Shown in pieces: positions 27,497 through 36,853 of a stretch of DNA of 64,000 nucleotides. The notes beneath the pieces were generated by a model. The model made no database searches and was not told where the DNA came from. It saw only the letters and a list, made by a program, of their open reading frames with translations. Source of the stretch: an uncultured Roseibium sp. Its GTDB lineage: Bacteria; Pseudomonadota; Alphaproteobacteria; Rhizobiales; Stappiaceae. Position 1 is the first letter of the stretch. Every line of letters begins with the position of its first letter. Made by a program: the position numbers and the translations under genes. Where the stretch lies: positions 620,001 through 684,000 of the forward strand of contig NZ_CANLVF010000003.1 in assembly GCF_947494555.1 (NCBI RefSeq). Direction: 5' to 3'.

Positions 27497-27633
27497 GAGT
27501 TTGTCCTGCAATTGGATCCAGCTATCTATGCCGGCCTTGTGTGAGCGGCCGCCTTCTCTGCCAACTGTAACGCTACAAGACATGAGACGGACGCCAGCCG
27601 GTTTCCGGATCACGCCGGAAGCCGTTGAGAGGG

Positions 27634-27662
27634 GTTATAGCGCTCGGCGGCACTTCTCGCAA
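27634..27662 (-). promoter_or_regulatory. Sigma-70-type promoter of ahcY with ~130-nt leader
   Basis: On the minus strand TTGCGA (27657-27662), a 17-base spacer, then TATAAC (27634-27639). The start of transcription would be near 27627, leaving about 130 bases of leader. The leader contains TTCCGG-CGTGAT-CCGGAA, a 6-bp hairpin, but no sequence resembling the conserved GAGGAGCGCUGC core of the SAH riboswitch. Confidence 0.6.
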
Positions 27663-27708
27663 TAAAGATATAAAGAATTCTTTATATGGTTTTTCGAATG
27701 GTGAATTT

Positions 27709-29019
27709 TCACCTGTAAAGGTCTTCCCGCGAAGGCGGCAAGCCCGACGGTCCCTTGGTCCGGCGGGAGGCAACTGTCTGGAAAATTCCGATGGAACCGC
27801 GTTCAAAACCCAGCGAGACACCACAGAGATAGGCGAGCCAGAGCCGGTACTTCTGCTCTCCAATGTCCGCGATCGCCGCATCCTTGACCGCCATCAGGTT
27901 TTTGGCCCAGAGCTTCGTGGTCCGCGCATAATGTTCACGCCAGGCTTCCACATCGTGCACTTCAAAGCCGTGCGCTTCCAGGTTGGTCAGCGTCCAGCCG
28001 ATATGATCGACCTCGCCGCCCGGGAAAATGTAGCGCACGAGTGCCTGGTACTCGGGCTTCTTCTGGCGAAACTTCTTGAGATCCTTCTTGCCGCGTCTCG
28101 TGATCGCGTGATGCAGGTAGATCCCGCGCGGCTTCAACAGGCGATGCACGCTTTGAAAATAATTGTCGTAGTTGTCGAGACCGACCGCCTCGAACATGCC
28201 GATGGAGGAAATCTTGTCGAACCGCTCGCCCTTCATGTCGCGATAGTCGATGAGTTCCACCGAAACCTTGTCTTCCAGGCCGCGTTCGGCAATCCGTTCC
28301 CGAGCGAGCTTCAATTGTTCCTCGGCAAGCGTCACGCCAACAGCGGTTACGCCGTAGTTCGCTGCCGCGTGGCAGATCAAGGCACCCCAGCCGCATCCGA
28401 TATCGAGCATTCGGTCGCCGGGCTTCAGCCGCAGCTTCCTGCAAATCATGTCGAGTTTGTCCTTCTGCGCCGTCACCAGATCGTTGGACCAGTCGCGGAA
28501 GTAGGCACAGGTGTAGACCATCTCGGGGTCGAGGAAGAGCTTATAGAAGTCGTTGGACACATCGTAGTGGAAGGCGATGTCGTCTTTCCGGCTTCCAGAG
28601 CTCCGGTCAGCGACCTTACCGGCATCCAGACCGTCTTCCTGCTGCGGATCGCCCTTGTCTTTCGCGCCAAGCAACAACGGCACCGCGCTTTTCAAAATGA
28701 GGATCTTGTTCAGGCGCTTGCGCAATTCGCGGCTTTTGATCTTCGGTCTTTTTTCGGCGAACTCGAAGATCGTTCCGCCGCGCGGATCGATTTCCCCCGT
28801 CGAATAGAGGTCGACAACAGTCTTGATGCGCGGGCTGCGCAGGAGTTTCGTCAAAGCCGTGGGAGCAAGGGCAATCCGGAGACCTTCGGCGTCCATATCC
28901 GCGGGAACGCGGGATCCGTCCCAAAGTTCGAAACCGAATTGCAGGTCAAGCACCTGATGAAGATGTGTCAAAACCGAACGTGCTGCAAAGATCGTCCGCT
29001 CACCGGAATGGCTCGTCAT
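27709..29019 (-). CDS. cfa: Cyclopropane-fatty-acyl-phospholipid synthase
   Basis: Adds a methylene bridge from SAM across the double bond of membrane phospholipid acyl chains, giving SAH. About 436 residues: an N-terminal lipid-binding region, the SAM pocket DIGCGWGALICHAA (about residue 205), ISSIGMFEAVG, and YIFPGGEVDHIG near the C-terminus, all standard in Cfa. ATG 29019 is preferred over a TTG four codons earlier. It lies between ptsH and ahcY on the same strand. SAH made here is the substrate of AhcY next door, though ahcY has its own promoter. Confidence 0.93.
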   Translation of the reverse strand: MTSHSGERTIFAARSVLTHLHQVLDLQFGFELWDGSRVPADMDAEGLRIALAPTALTKLLRSPRIKTVVDLYSTGEIDPRGGTIFEFAEKRPKIKSRELRKRLNKILILKSAVPLLLGAKDKGDPQQEDGLDAGKVADRSSGSRKDDIAFHYDVSNDFYKLFLDPEMVYTCAYFRDWSNDLVTAQKDKLDMICRKLRLKPGDRMLDIGCGWGALICHAAANYGVTAVGVTLAEEQLKLARERIAERGLEDKVSVELIDYRDMKGERFDKISSIGMFEAVGLDNYDNYFQSVHRLLKPRGIYLHHAITRRGKKDLKKFRQKKPEYQALVRYIFPGGEVDHIGWTLTNLEAHGFEVHDVEAWREHYARTTKLWAKNLMAVKDAAIADIGEQKYRLWLAYLCGVSLGFERGSIGIFQTVASRRTKGPSGLPPSREDLYR

Positions 29020-29120
29020 ACTAATTCCCAAGATCTGCGGTGCGTGACCCGTGTTTCAAAATTTTCAAGCGACCGTGGATCGCACGTTCTCAGGTACATG
29101 AAAGGCCCGCTGCCGGACAG

Positions 29121-29405
29121 TCAATCCGTTTCGCCAAACCCGCTTTCAACAAGATCCGCTATTGCGTCCAGAGCTGCTTCGGCGTCTTCGCCGCTGACGC
29201 AAACCCTGATGCAACATCCCGGGCTGGCAGCGAGCATCATCAATCCCATGATCGACGTTCCGCCGACTGTCTGCCCGTCCTTCGAAACGTTCACGTCTGC
29301 TTCGAAAGTCTCTACGAGCTTGACCAGTTTTGCGGAGGCACGCGCGTGAAGCCCGCGGCGGTTGACGATTGTAAGATCTTTTTCGAACAAATTCTGTGCT
29401 GTCAT
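29121..29405 (-). CDS. ptsH: HPr phosphocarrier protein
   Basis: Phosphocarrier of a regulatory phosphotransferase system. The 94-residue protein has the active-site His20 in NRRGLHARASAKLV and the regulatory Ser51 in GGTSIMGLMMLAAS, the site phosphorylated by HPr kinase. It starts eight bases after manX stops and is in the chvI-chvG-hprK-manX-ptsH cluster. In this group no sugar EIIB/EIIC partners are usual, so the system is regulatory rather than for transport; none are seen here. Confidence 0.94.
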   Translation of the reverse strand: MTAQNLFEKDLTIVNRRGLHARASAKLVKLVETFEADVNVSKDGQTVGGTSIMGLMMLAASPGCCIRVCVSGEDAEAALDAIADLVESGFGETD

Positions 29406-29413
29406 ATTAGATG

Positions 29414-29818
29414 TTAGTTTTGTCCCGACAACACCTGGCTCGCAACCGAAATGTATTTCTGGCCGGCCTGACGCGCTTCGTCGACCGCGTCCGCCAATTC
29501 CCTATCCGCACGAACGCTTGCGAGCTTGATCAACATCGGCAGATTGACGCCCGCCACGACTTCAACGGACTTGCCGTCCATGACGGATATCGCAAGATTG
29601 GACGGTGTTCCGCCAAACATGTCGGTCAGCAGCACAACCCCATTGCCGGAATTCGCTGCTTCCACAGCGGACAGGATGTCCTGCCGTCTCTGCTCCATAT
29701 CATCATCAGGACCGATGGAGATTGTTTCGATCTGTTCCTGGGGACCGACAACATGCTCCAGCGCCGCCTTGAATTCTTCAGCGAGACGCCCGTGGGTAAC
29801 GAGTACTAGTCCGATCAT
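29414..29818 (-). CDS. manX: PTS EIIA component, mannose type
   Basis: Accepts phosphate from HPr. The 134-residue protein is a lone EIIA-Man domain with the phosphorylated His9 in VLVTHGRLAEEF and VVLLTDMFGGTPSNLAIS. No EIIB or EIIC domain is fused or adjacent, so it is a regulatory EIIA typical of alphaproteobacteria, where it can act on the ChvGI pathway or metabolism. It is followed eight bases later by ptsH. Confidence 0.93.
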   Translation of the reverse strand: MIGLVLVTHGRLAEEFKAALEHVVGPQEQIETISIGPDDDMEQRRQDILSAVEAANSGNGVVLLTDMFGGTPSNLAISVMDGKSVEVVAGVNLPMLIKLASVRADRELADAVDEARQAGQKYISVASQVLSGQN

Positions 29819-29936
29819 TCGGTCTTCAGCCTGACTTTAATGTGCAATTGGCTCTTTGCGGGAGCCGGGCTTTAGCAGTCTGATGCACTCTCTTCAACCG
29901 CTTAACCAGTTGCAAGCAAAAAACGCCATTTGTGTA

Positions 29937-30404
29937 CTAAATGTAATCCGGCACATTCGGGTATAGGGAGCGCAGTCCCCAACGGATAAGCCTCAAGGAA
30001 ACACCCGGGTTGTTGGCAGGACAGACCAACGCCGGCACCTCAATGTCTTTCAGCACCCGAGCCGCAAGCGCTTTTTCCGGCAAGCGCTCAATCGTTGCGA
30101 GAGGCTGCAGGTCTACAATCAGATCCACTTTTGCAGCCGGCACGGTCGTCTGGTGCACGATACCGGTTCCACGAACTTCCATCAGACCTTCGATTTGTTC
30201 CGGCACACGCGCCATGAGCCGGTTCTGGTTCGCCGAAAGAAACAACCGGTCATCAGCAACCAGCGCACCGAGATTTCCCTTGGCCTTGGCGGCTTCAATC
30301 AGCGTGTCGGTCAGTTCGGACTTTCCGCTTCCGGAAACACCCAGGATCAGAATGCCGCGCGTGCCGACAATGACGCAATTGCCGTGAAGCGACTGTTCCG
30401 TCAC
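29937..30404 (-). CDS. hprK: HPr kinase/phosphorylase, short alphaproteobacterial form
   Basis: Phosphorylates HPr on serine. At 155 residues it consists only of the catalytic domain: P-loop GVSGSGKSEL (residues 22-31) and LVADDRLFLS, then EVRGTGIV, the HprK signature region. The N-terminal domain of the roughly 310-residue Firmicute enzyme is absent, as is normal in Rhizobiales. It begins with GTG overlapping the chvG stop (GTGA), so sensor kinase and HPr kinase are translated together. A 118-base gap separates it from manX. Confidence 0.92.
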   Translation of the reverse strand: MTEQSLHGNCVIVGTRGILILGVSGSGKSELTDTLIEAAKAKGNLGALVADDRLFLSANQNRLMARVPEQIEGLMEVRGTGIVHQTTVPAAKVDLIVDLQPLATIERLPEKALAARVLKDIEVPALVCPANNPGVSLRLIRWGLRSLYPNVPDYI

Positions 30405-32218
30405 TTCCCGCTCCCTGCGGGAAGGTAGATCGTGAAGCGTGCGCCGCCAATGCGCGTGACGCCGTCTTCACCCTGCTCCTGCCGGTTGGTGGCAGAGATC
30501 GTGCCGCCATGGGCCTCGATGATTTGTCTTGATATGGAAAGGCCCAATCCGGAGTTGTTGCCAAAACCCTCGCCGTCGGGACGATCCGTATAGAAGCGCT
30601 CGAAGATACGTTCCGTGTTTTCCGCGCGGATACCCTGTCCGTCGTCATCGACGATAATCCGAATACTCCGCCCCTCGCGGGCGAGATCTATCCGCACGCT
30701 GCCATCGGGGGGAGAAAAGGATCGCGCATTGTCGAGCAGATTGCTCATCACCTGGCCCAGGCGGATATCGTGCCCCTGGACCCGATAGGGCTTCGGACCC
30801 GGCGCATCCGCGACCGTCAGCTTCACCTTAGTTTCGTCGGCGCCGGTCCTCTGGTTCACAGCATCGGCCATATTGCGAAGGAGTTCGGCAATATCGATCG
30901 TTTCGGACTGAATGCGCGCCAGTTCGGCATCAAGGCGCGAGGCGTCGGAAATGTCGCTGATCAGGCGATCCAGCCGGCGCACGTCGTGCTGGATCACTTC
31001 CATGAGCCGGTCCTGGGACGCTTTTGTCTTTGCAAGCGGCAAGGTTTCGACCGCACTTCTGAGCGACGTCAGCGGGTTCTTGAGTTCATGGGCAACGTCC
31101 GCGGCGAATTTTTCGATGGCATCGATCTTGTTGTAGAGCGCATTGGTCATCTCGCGAAACGCCCGGGCAAGGTGGCCGATTTCGTCCTGGCGGTCCGAAA
31201 AGTCCGGAATTTCCTCTCGCGAATTGGATCCGCGGCGCACGCGGTCCGCAGCCGCAGCCAATCGCCGGACAGGTCCGGCAATTGTTCCCGCCAGGAGAAT
31301 GGACAGCAAAATGGTGACCGTTGCCGCAAACAGAAAGACGCGAATGATCGCGATCCTTTCAGCGCGCACAATCGCATCAATGTCGCCGCCTTGTGTCGAT
31401 AGCAGCAATGAGCCGAGGACGGCGCGGAACCGCTGGATCGGCACGGCGACCGAAACAATGAGCTCGCCGCGCTGCGAAATCCGGGTCACGCTGGCAGGGG
31501 ATCCGGCAAGCGCGGCCTCGACTTCCGGATAGGCGCGTCCGTCCCCGCCACCAACCTCCTGGTACAGGGGCAAATCACCCTGCTGAAGCCAGCGTTTCGT
31601 CCATTGCCAAGTCGAATCCCAAAACCCTGTTTCCTGAGCCGTTGGTGGCGGCAGGTCGAAACGCAGGATCTGCGCGCTGGAATAAAGGTGGCGGGAATCG
31701 AGGATCAGGATCCCCTCGGGATCGTAAATCCGGGCCCTGGTCTTGGTTGGCGAGATCAGCCGCCTCAAAACCGGTCCGACACGCTCCGGGTTGATCGGAA
31801 AATCGAGGCTGTCCAGATCTTCGACCGTCGGCGTGATGCTCTCTCCGGCCTGGAGCTGCAGCAGCCTTTCAGGATCGACGGTTATGGTGCCGGTGTCGAC
31901 GGTTGCCGATGCGGCGATGGCGCCAGCGATAATCTCGCCCTGGGTCAGAAGGCTCTGTACGCGCGCATCGATCAGACCGGCGCGGAACTGATTGAGGTAA
32001 AGGATGCCGATTACGAGCGCGAGCAGGCCGACGAGGTTGATCGCGATGATCCGGCGCGTGAGTGAGGAAAGAACGTAGGTTCCGAAGATGCGTCCAAGCT
32101 GATTGACCAGACGGCGGCGAATACGTTTGTTGCCGAGCCGGCGCAAGCGCGAGCGGTCCGACCCGTTTACCGGATCAGATTCTGAAATTCCCCCAGCACT
32201 TTCGCTATCAACCGCCAT
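30401..32218 (-). CDS. chvG: Sensor histidine kinase ChvG (ExoS)
   Basis: Membrane sensor of acid and envelope stress that phosphorylates ChvI. The 605-residue protein has a cytoplasmic start, membrane segments at about 57-76 and 291-313, a periplasmic sensor domain of roughly 210 residues between them, a HAMP region, and HisKA with the phospho-acceptor His377 in ADVAHELKNPLTSL. The ATPase domain has LLDNARSFSPPDG, VDDDGQGI and GLGLSISRQIIEAHGG. It starts 25 bases after chvI and overlaps hprK, so signal sensing and HPr phosphorylation share an mRNA. Confidence 0.94.
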   Translation of the reverse strand: MAVDSESAGGISESDPVNGSDRSRLRRLGNKRIRRRLVNQLGRIFGTYVLSSLTRRIIAINLVGLLALVIGILYLNQFRAGLIDARVQSLLTQGEIIAGAIAASATVDTGTITVDPERLLQLQAGESITPTVEDLDSLDFPINPERVGPVLRRLISPTKTRARIYDPEGILILDSRHLYSSAQILRFDLPPPTAQETGFWDSTWQWTKRWLQQGDLPLYQEVGGGDGRAYPEVEAALAGSPASVTRISQRGELIVSVAVPIQRFRAVLGSLLLSTQGGDIDAIVRAERIAIIRVFLFAATVTILLSILLAGTIAGPVRRLAAAADRVRRGSNSREEIPDFSDRQDEIGHLARAFREMTNALYNKIDAIEKFAADVAHELKNPLTSLRSAVETLPLAKTKASQDRLMEVIQHDVRRLDRLISDISDASRLDAELARIQSETIDIAELLRNMADAVNQRTGADETKVKLTVADAPGPKPYRVQGHDIRLGQVMSNLLDNARSFSPPDGSVRIDLAREGRSIRIIVDDDGQGIRAENTERIFERFYTDRPDGEGFGNNSGLGLSISRQIIEAHGGTISATNRQEQGEDGVTRIGGARFTIYLPAGSGK

Positions 32219-32242
32219 CTAAACTTTGTCTCAATGGCTACG

Positions 32243-32941
32243 TCAGACTTCCCGGAAACGGTATCCTACTCCATACAGTGTTTCGATCATGTCGAAGTCG
32301 TCGTCAACAACCTTGAACTTTTTCCGTAGACGTTTGATGTGACTGTCGATCGTCCGGTCGTCGACATAGACCTGATCGTCATAGGCTGCATCCATGAGCG
32401 CGTTCCGGCTTTTGACCACCCCGGGGCGCTGTGCCAGAGCCGACAGGATCAGAAACTCGGTGACAGTGAGCGTGACTGGCTTGTTGTTCCATGTACAGGT
32501 ATGCCGCTCCTGATCCATGACGAGCTGGCCACGCTCAAGCAACTTATCGGCGTCTTCACGCGGCGCGCTTGCGTCTTTGGGTTGCGCACGGCGCAAGACC
32601 GCCCGCACACGCTCAACCAGCAACCGCTGCGAAAACGGTTTGCGGATGAAATCGTCAGCGCCCATCTTCAGACCGAAGAGCTCGTCGATCTCGTCGTCCT
32701 TTGACGTGAGGAATATGACGGGAAGGTCGGAATTCTGGCGCAGCCTGCGCAACAGCTCCATCCCGTCCATGCGCGGCATTTTGATATCGAAGATCGCCAG
32801 TTGGGGCGGGTCGCTCTGCAACCCGTCGAGGGCGGATGTGCCGTCCGTGTAAGTCTGGACGCGATATCCTTCCGTTTCCAAAGCAATAGAAACCGACGTC
32901 AAAATGTTGCGGTCGTCATCAACCAGAGCAATTGTTGGCAT
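32243..32941 (-). CDS. chvI: Response regulator ChvI
   Basis: OmpR-family transcription factor, 232 residues. The receiver domain has the acidic pocket DDD (8-10), phospho-acceptor Asp52 in [12 protein letters not shown], and Lys in FLTSKDDE. The C-terminal winged helix holds [21 protein letters not shown] and the recognition region [17 protein letters not shown]. It is the first gene of the cluster and is divergent from pckA across a 486-base gap. Confidence 0.95.
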   Translation of the reverse strand: MPTIALVDDDRNILTSVSIALETEGYRVQTYTDGTSALDGLQSDPPQLAIFDIKMPRMDGMELLRRLRQNSDLPVIFLTSKDDEIDELFGLKMGADDFIRKPFSQRLLVERVRAVLRRAQPKDASAPREDADKLLERGQLVMDQERHTCTWNNKPVTLTVTEFLILSALAQRPGVVKSRNALMDAAYDDQVYVDDRTIDSHIKRLRKKFKVVDDDFDMIETLYGVGYRFREV

Positions 32942-33427
32942 ACTTCAATTTTCCAATTCGGTCAGTACGAACGGTACGCGTCAGTAATACTGTAGCACAC
33001 AGCCTTTGGCCTTCTAAATGCGCATAAATTAAGGCAAACCCCACAATCAAACACCGTGAAGACTTAAACATCGCTTGGCAACAGGCGGACCGAAGCCGGG
33101 TTGAACCGCCGGTCATGTTGAGATTTCGACTCCCTCAAACCGGCCATTGCGTTGCACGCATCGGGCACCGCAGGCGCACTTGAAACGCGAATTCTTTCGC
33201 TTTGACCTTCAAATCGAATATTTCGAAGGTTTCGTTTTTTTCTTTGCCTATCGAATTAATCATCAGAAAATTCGAGCAGTATTTTAATCGATTAAACAAA
33301 GACATAGCTCCTTTAGTAGTCTTGCTGCCCCTTGGTCATTCAACTACGTTCGCACCCCTCATAACCGGATTTAGTCTTCCTGGACTTTCTCCGGCGGCCA
33401 AAATGCACCTTACGAGGATCGCGGAAA
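32942..33427. other. 486-base intergenic region between chvI and pckA
   Basis: No gene is supported here. The half nearer pckA is AT-rich (TCGAATATTTCGAAGG, then TTTCGTTTTTTTC around 33220-33241, and TTTTAATCGATTAAAC around 33290), as expected of promoters. CCTTC..GAAGG at 33207-33230 is followed by a T tract and could be a weak terminator or an operator. ChvI or gluconeogenic control of pckA would act here; no site can be assigned. Confidence 0.4.
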
Positions 33428-35038
33428 ATGCAAGAAACTGGCGTCAGGAATCTCTCCAATGGCAGCGAAACTTTCGGCTTCAAGAACCTGAAAGCGCTCT
33501 ATTGGAACCAGAACGAGCCGGCCCTTTACGAGCATTCCCTCACCCGCAAAGAAACATGTCTTGCCGCCGGCGGCGCCCTTGTCGCCGAAACCGGCAGCCA
33601 CACGGGAAGGTCACCAAAAGACAAATTCGTTGTTTTGGACGATGAGACCCGCGATGCCGTCTGGTGGGATAACAATGCCCAGATGGCAAAAGCCCAGTTC
33701 GATCTGCTTCTGGCGGATTTCCTGGAACATGCTGAAGGCCGTGAGCTCTTCGCGCAGGATCTTTTTGGCGGCGCTGATCCGGTTCACCGCCTTCCTGTTC
33801 GCGTCTATACCGAATACGCTTGGCATTCGCTGTTCATTCGCAATCTGCTGCTTCGACCGGAAACGGCCGACCTTGCTGCTTTCGTGCCGGAAATGACAAT
33901 TGTGGACCTGCCGAGTTTCCGTGCCGACCCGGCCCGCCACGGATGCCGCGGCGAAACTGTTATTGCCTGCGACCTGACACGCAAGATCGTGCTGATCGGC
34001 GGAACGTCCTATGCCGGCGAAATGAAGAAATCCGTCTTCACGATGCTCAACCATCTCCTGCCGGCCAAGGGCATCATGTCGATGCACTGCTCGGCGAATG
34101 TTGGAGACAAGGGCGATACTGCTGTCTTCTTCGGCCTTTCGGGAACCGGCAAGACGACGCTTTCAGCGGATCCGGACCGCACGCTGATCGGCGACGACGA
34201 GCACGGTTGGAGCGACACGGGCGTTTTCAACTTCGAAGGCGGATGTTACGCGAAAACGATCAAACTATCGGCAGAAGCGGAACCGGAAATCTATTCCACG
34301 ACACAGCGTTTCGGCACAGTTCTGGAAAACGTGGTTCTGGACCAGAACAGGGTTCCTGACTTTGACGACGGTTCGAAGACGGAAAACACCAGAGCCGCCT
34401 ATCCGATCCACTTCATTTCCAATGCAAGCGCATCGGGATGTGCCCCCATCCCCAAAACCATCATCATGCTGACGGCCGATGCATTCGGTGTGATGCCGCC
34501 GCTGGCCCGCCTGACCCCTGCCCAGGCGATGTATCACTTTCTTTCCGGATACACGGCAAAAGTCGCCGGTACGGAAAAAGGTGTCACGGAACCGCAGGCG
34601 ACTTTTTCGACCTGTTTCGGCGCCCCGTTCCTGCCGCGCCATCCGTCCGAATATGGCAACCTTCTTAAGAAGCTTATCGCTGAGCACAATGTCGATTGCT
34701 GGCTGGTCAACACAGGATGGACGGGCGGAGCGTATGGCACAGGTGAGCGCATGCCCATCAAGGCAACGCGGACACTGCTGCAAGCCGCCTTGTCCGGCGC
34801 GTTGAAAGGATCAGAATTCCGTACCGATCCGAATTTCGGGTTTGAAGTGCCGGTGAGCGTACCAGGCGTCGACCCGGTCATTCTGACACCCCGCGAAACA
34901 TGGGACGACAGAGCTGCCTACGACCTACAGGCTTCAAAACTCGTCCAGATGTTCGTCGACAATTTCGAAGGTTTCGAACGGCATGTCGACACGACCGTCT
35001 TGAGTGCCGCGCCTTCTTTAAGGACCGCGGCCGAGTAA
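33428..35038 (+). CDS. pckA: Phosphoenolpyruvate carboxykinase (ATP)
   Basis: Converts oxaloacetate and ATP to phosphoenolpyruvate, the first gluconeogenic step. The 536-residue protein has [11 protein letters not shown] near the N-terminus, the nucleotide P-loop [14 protein letters not shown] (about 236-249), LIGDDEHGW for metal binding and [15 protein letters not shown], all PckA landmarks. Its position beside chvI-chvG is conserved in Rhizobiales. Transcription ends at a perfect 10-bp hairpin 30 bases after the stop. Confidence 0.96.
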   Translation: MQETGVRNLSNGSETFGFKNLKALYWNQNEPALYEHSLTRKETCLAAGGALVAETGSHTGRSPKDKFVVLDDETRDAVWWDNNAQMAKAQFDLLLADFLEHAEGRELFAQDLFGGADPVHRLPVRVYTEYAWHSLFIRNLLLRPETADLAAFVPEMTIVDLPSFRADPARHGCRGETVIACDLTRKIVLIGGTSYAGEMKKSVFTMLNHLLPAKGIMSMHCSANVGDKGDTAVFFGLSGTGKTTLSADPDRTLIGDDEHGWSDTGVFNFEGGCYAKTIKLSAEAEPEIYSTTQRFGTVLENVVLDQNRVPDFDDGSKTENTRAAYPIHFISNASASGCAPIPKTIIMLTADAFGVMPPLARLTPAQAMYHFLSGYTAKVAGTEKGVTEPQATFSTCFGAPFLPRHPSEYGNLLKKLIAEHNVDCWLVNTGWTGGAYGTGERMPIKATRTLLQAALSGALKGSEFRTDPNFGFEVPVSVPGVDPVILTPRETWDDRAAYDLQASKLVQMFVDNFEGFERHVDTTVLSAAPSLRTAAE

Positions 35039-35066
35039 CATATCCCGCATGTCTCGGCATTCCGGA

Positions 35067-35101
35067 CGGCACCTGAGCAATCAGGTGCCGTTTGTACTTT
35101 T
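35067..35101 (+). terminator. Rho-independent terminator of pckA
   Basis: CGGCACCTGA (35067-35076), loop GCAA, TCAGGTGCCG (35081-35090), then TTTGTACTTTT. Confidence 0.88.
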
Positions 35102-35177
35102 GAAGAGCTTTCATCTCTTTGAGAAAATTCTATATTTGAGATGAGCCACACGCGTTGTTTGCAGGGGCAGTGAAACA

Positions 35178-35510
35178 ATGACCACCGAAGAGACACAGAT
35201 CGCAGACGTTCTCAAGACTGCGGAAAACTGGAGCAAGTCCGGACGTCAGGTGGCACTCGCCACGGTGATTGAAACCTGGGGTTCCGCACCGCGTCCAGTC
35301 GGCTCGCATCTGGTGATCGACGCCGAGGGCAATTTCGAAGGGTCCGTTTCAGGCGGTTGTGTCGAAGGCGCCGTTGTTGCCGAGGCCGTCGACGTGATCG
35401 ACACGCGGAAACCGACAACCTTGGAATTCGGAGTTGCCGACGAAACCGCCTGGCGCGTCGGGCTTTCCTGTGGTGGCCGCATCCGTGTCTATGTCGAACC
35501 CGTCAACTGA
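35178..35510 (+). CDS. XdhC/CoxI-type maturation protein, N-terminal domain only
   Basis: A 110-residue protein equal to the XdhC_CoxI domain: VALATVIETWGSAPRPVGSH, SVSGGCVEGAV and FGVADETAWRVGLSCGG with the conserved Cys-Gly-Gly. XdhC proteins bind the molybdenum cofactor, help sulfurate it and insert it into xanthine-dehydrogenase-type hydroxylases. Here the C-terminal Rossmann domain is not attached but encoded separately at 36158, so the XdhC function is split. It is the first gene of a plus-strand cluster of cofactor maturation genes. Confidence 0.85.
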   Translation: MTTEETQIADVLKTAENWSKSGRQVALATVIETWGSAPRPVGSHLVIDAEGNFEGSVSGGCVEGAVVAEAVDVIDTRKPTTLEFGVADETAWRVGLSCGGRIRVYVEPVN

Positions 35511-35523
35511 TTGAGATCCTGCC

Positions 35524-36153
35524 TTGCCTTCCGTTGAAACGCTTCTCGCATTCTTTGCCGCAACTGCGCTGTTCGCCTACATGCCAGGGCCAGCTGTGCT
35601 TTATACGGCTGCTCAAACGATTTCACGGGGTCGAAAGGCCGGCTTCATGGCAGCTGCCGGCATTCACCTGGGGTGCTATGCGCACGTGTTTGCCGCGGCC
35701 TTCGGATTGTCTGCGATTTTCACGGTGGTCCCGACACTCTATTTCGCCCTGAAACTGGCCGGAGGTGCCTATCTGGTCTTTCTGGGTGTTCAGATGATCC
35801 GTACCCGCATCGATGCCGGGCCAGTCCCGAGTTTGCCGAAAAAATCCGCGCGCAGGGCTTTCGTCGACAGCATCCTTGTCGAGGTCCTCAATCCGAAAGC
35901 GGCAATTTTCTTCATTGCCTTTCTGCCGCAATTCGTCAGCCCGGAGGCTGGTTTCCCAATCTGGGTGCAGTTCCTGATACTTGGAACCATCGTCAATTTC
36001 GCTTTTGCATCTGCCGATATCGCGACAGTGTTCTTCGCATCGGAAGTCAAGAAACGGCTAGTGAAGACGTCGAGGTTCCAGGATTTCACGCGGTGGATCG
36101 GCGGTACTTTGCTGGTTGGCCTTGGCCTCAAACTGGCAACGGACCGGACATAA
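35524..36153 (+). CDS. LysE/RhtB-family amino-acid exporter
   Basis: A 209-residue inner-membrane protein with about six segments and the family's start: FFAATALFAYMPGPAVLYTAAQTISRGRKAGFMAAAG, then LKLAGGAYLVFLGVQMIR and LNPKAAIFFIAFLPQFV. These proteins export amino acids or related compounds. It opens with TTG, 13 bases after the previous stop, and sits between the two XdhC-type genes, so it is co-transcribed with them. Its link to the molybdenum genes is unclear. Confidence 0.86.
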   Translation: MPSVETLLAFFAATALFAYMPGPAVLYTAAQTISRGRKAGFMAAAGIHLGCYAHVFAAAFGLSAIFTVVPTLYFALKLAGGAYLVFLGVQMIRTRIDAGPVPSLPKKSARRAFVDSILVEVLNPKAAIFFIAFLPQFVSPEAGFPIWVQFLILGTIVNFAFASADIATVFFASEVKKRLVKTSRFQDFTRWIGGTLLVGLGLKLATDRT

Positions 36154-36157
36154 CGCC

Positions 36158-36853
36158 ATGGATCGATCACTGCTCGAAACCCTGAATGCGGAACGGGACG
36201 CCCGCCGCGCTGCAATTCTCGTTACGCGTCTCGCAGACGGCTCGCAAACGCTGGTGCGCCGGGAAGACGATTATTCTTCCGATCCTTTGGAACACGAGTT
36301 CCGCAAACGGTTTCTGTCGGGCAAGTCCGGGACGGTCACAACGGAAGCGGGCGACGCGTTCCTGACCGTGTCTGTCCCTGCTCCAAGGCTGGTTATCATC
36401 GGGGCTGTTCATATCAGCCAGGCACTTGTGCCGATGGCGGAAATTGCCGGCCTGGACGTGACGGTGATCGATCCGCGTACCGCGTTTGCGACCGAAGAGC
36501 GGTTTCCCGGCGCTGCCCTAAAGGCGGAATGGCCGGAAGACGTCCTCAAGGAAACGCCTCTGGATGCCTACACGGCTGTCGCTGCGGTCACCCATGATCC
36601 GAAGATCGATGATTTTCCGTTGATGGAAGCGCTGCGGACGCAGTGCTTCTATGTTGGCGCCCTCGGCAGCCGCAAGACGCATGGCAAGCGCCTTGAAAGG
36701 TTTACCGCATCCGGCCTGGATCCCGCGCTTTTTGAACGTATCGATGCACCGATCGGCCTGGATATCGGAGCGGCTTCCCCGGAGGAGATCGCAGTCGCCG
36801 TTCTCGGTTCCATCATCCTGGCACTGCGGAAGGCCCCGGAGCCTGCCGCATGA
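36158..36853 (+). CDS. XdhC-family protein with Rossmann domain
   Basis: A 231-residue protein. The first 75 residues resemble a second XdhC_CoxI-like module (ARRAAILVTRLADGSQTLVRR). The rest is the XdhC Rossmann domain: RLVIIGAVHISQALVPMAEIAGLDVTVIDPR, AVTHDPKIDDFPLMEALR, FYVGALGSRKTHGKRLERF and DIGAASPEEIAVAVLGSII. It acts in molybdenum-cofactor handling for a hydroxylase. The ATG at 36158 is four bases after the LysE stop; its own stop overlaps the next start (ATGA). Confidence 0.88.
   Translation: MDRSLLETLNAERDARRAAILVTRLADGSQTLVRREDDYSSDPLEHEFRKRFLSGKSGTVTTEAGDAFLTVSVPAPRLVIIGAVHISQALVPMAEIAGLDVTVIDPRTAFATEERFPGAALKAEWPEDVLKETPLDAYTAVAAVTHDPKIDDFPLMEALRTQCFYVGALGSRKTHGKRLERFTASGLDPALFERIDAPIGLDIGAASPEEIAVAVLGSIILALRKAPEPAA

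Noticed and set aside
27497-27633. SAH riboswitch in the ahcY leader
   Set aside because: No sequence resembling the conserved GAGGAGCGCUGC core; only one short hairpin. An Infernal search would settle it.
27625-29349. Long plus-strand open frame (574 codons) over cfa
   Set aside because: It lies antisense to a clear cfa with all motifs, has no ribosome-binding site or domain, and reflects high-GC codon bias.
33207-33241. Terminator hairpin upstream of pckA
   Set aside because: Stem is interrupted and no plus-strand gene precedes it; could be chance in AT-rich DNA.
35178-36853. One xdhC gene broken by insertion of LysE
   Set aside because: The two XdhC-type parts each have a proper start and the second has its own N-terminal module, so two separate genes are more likely than a disrupted one.
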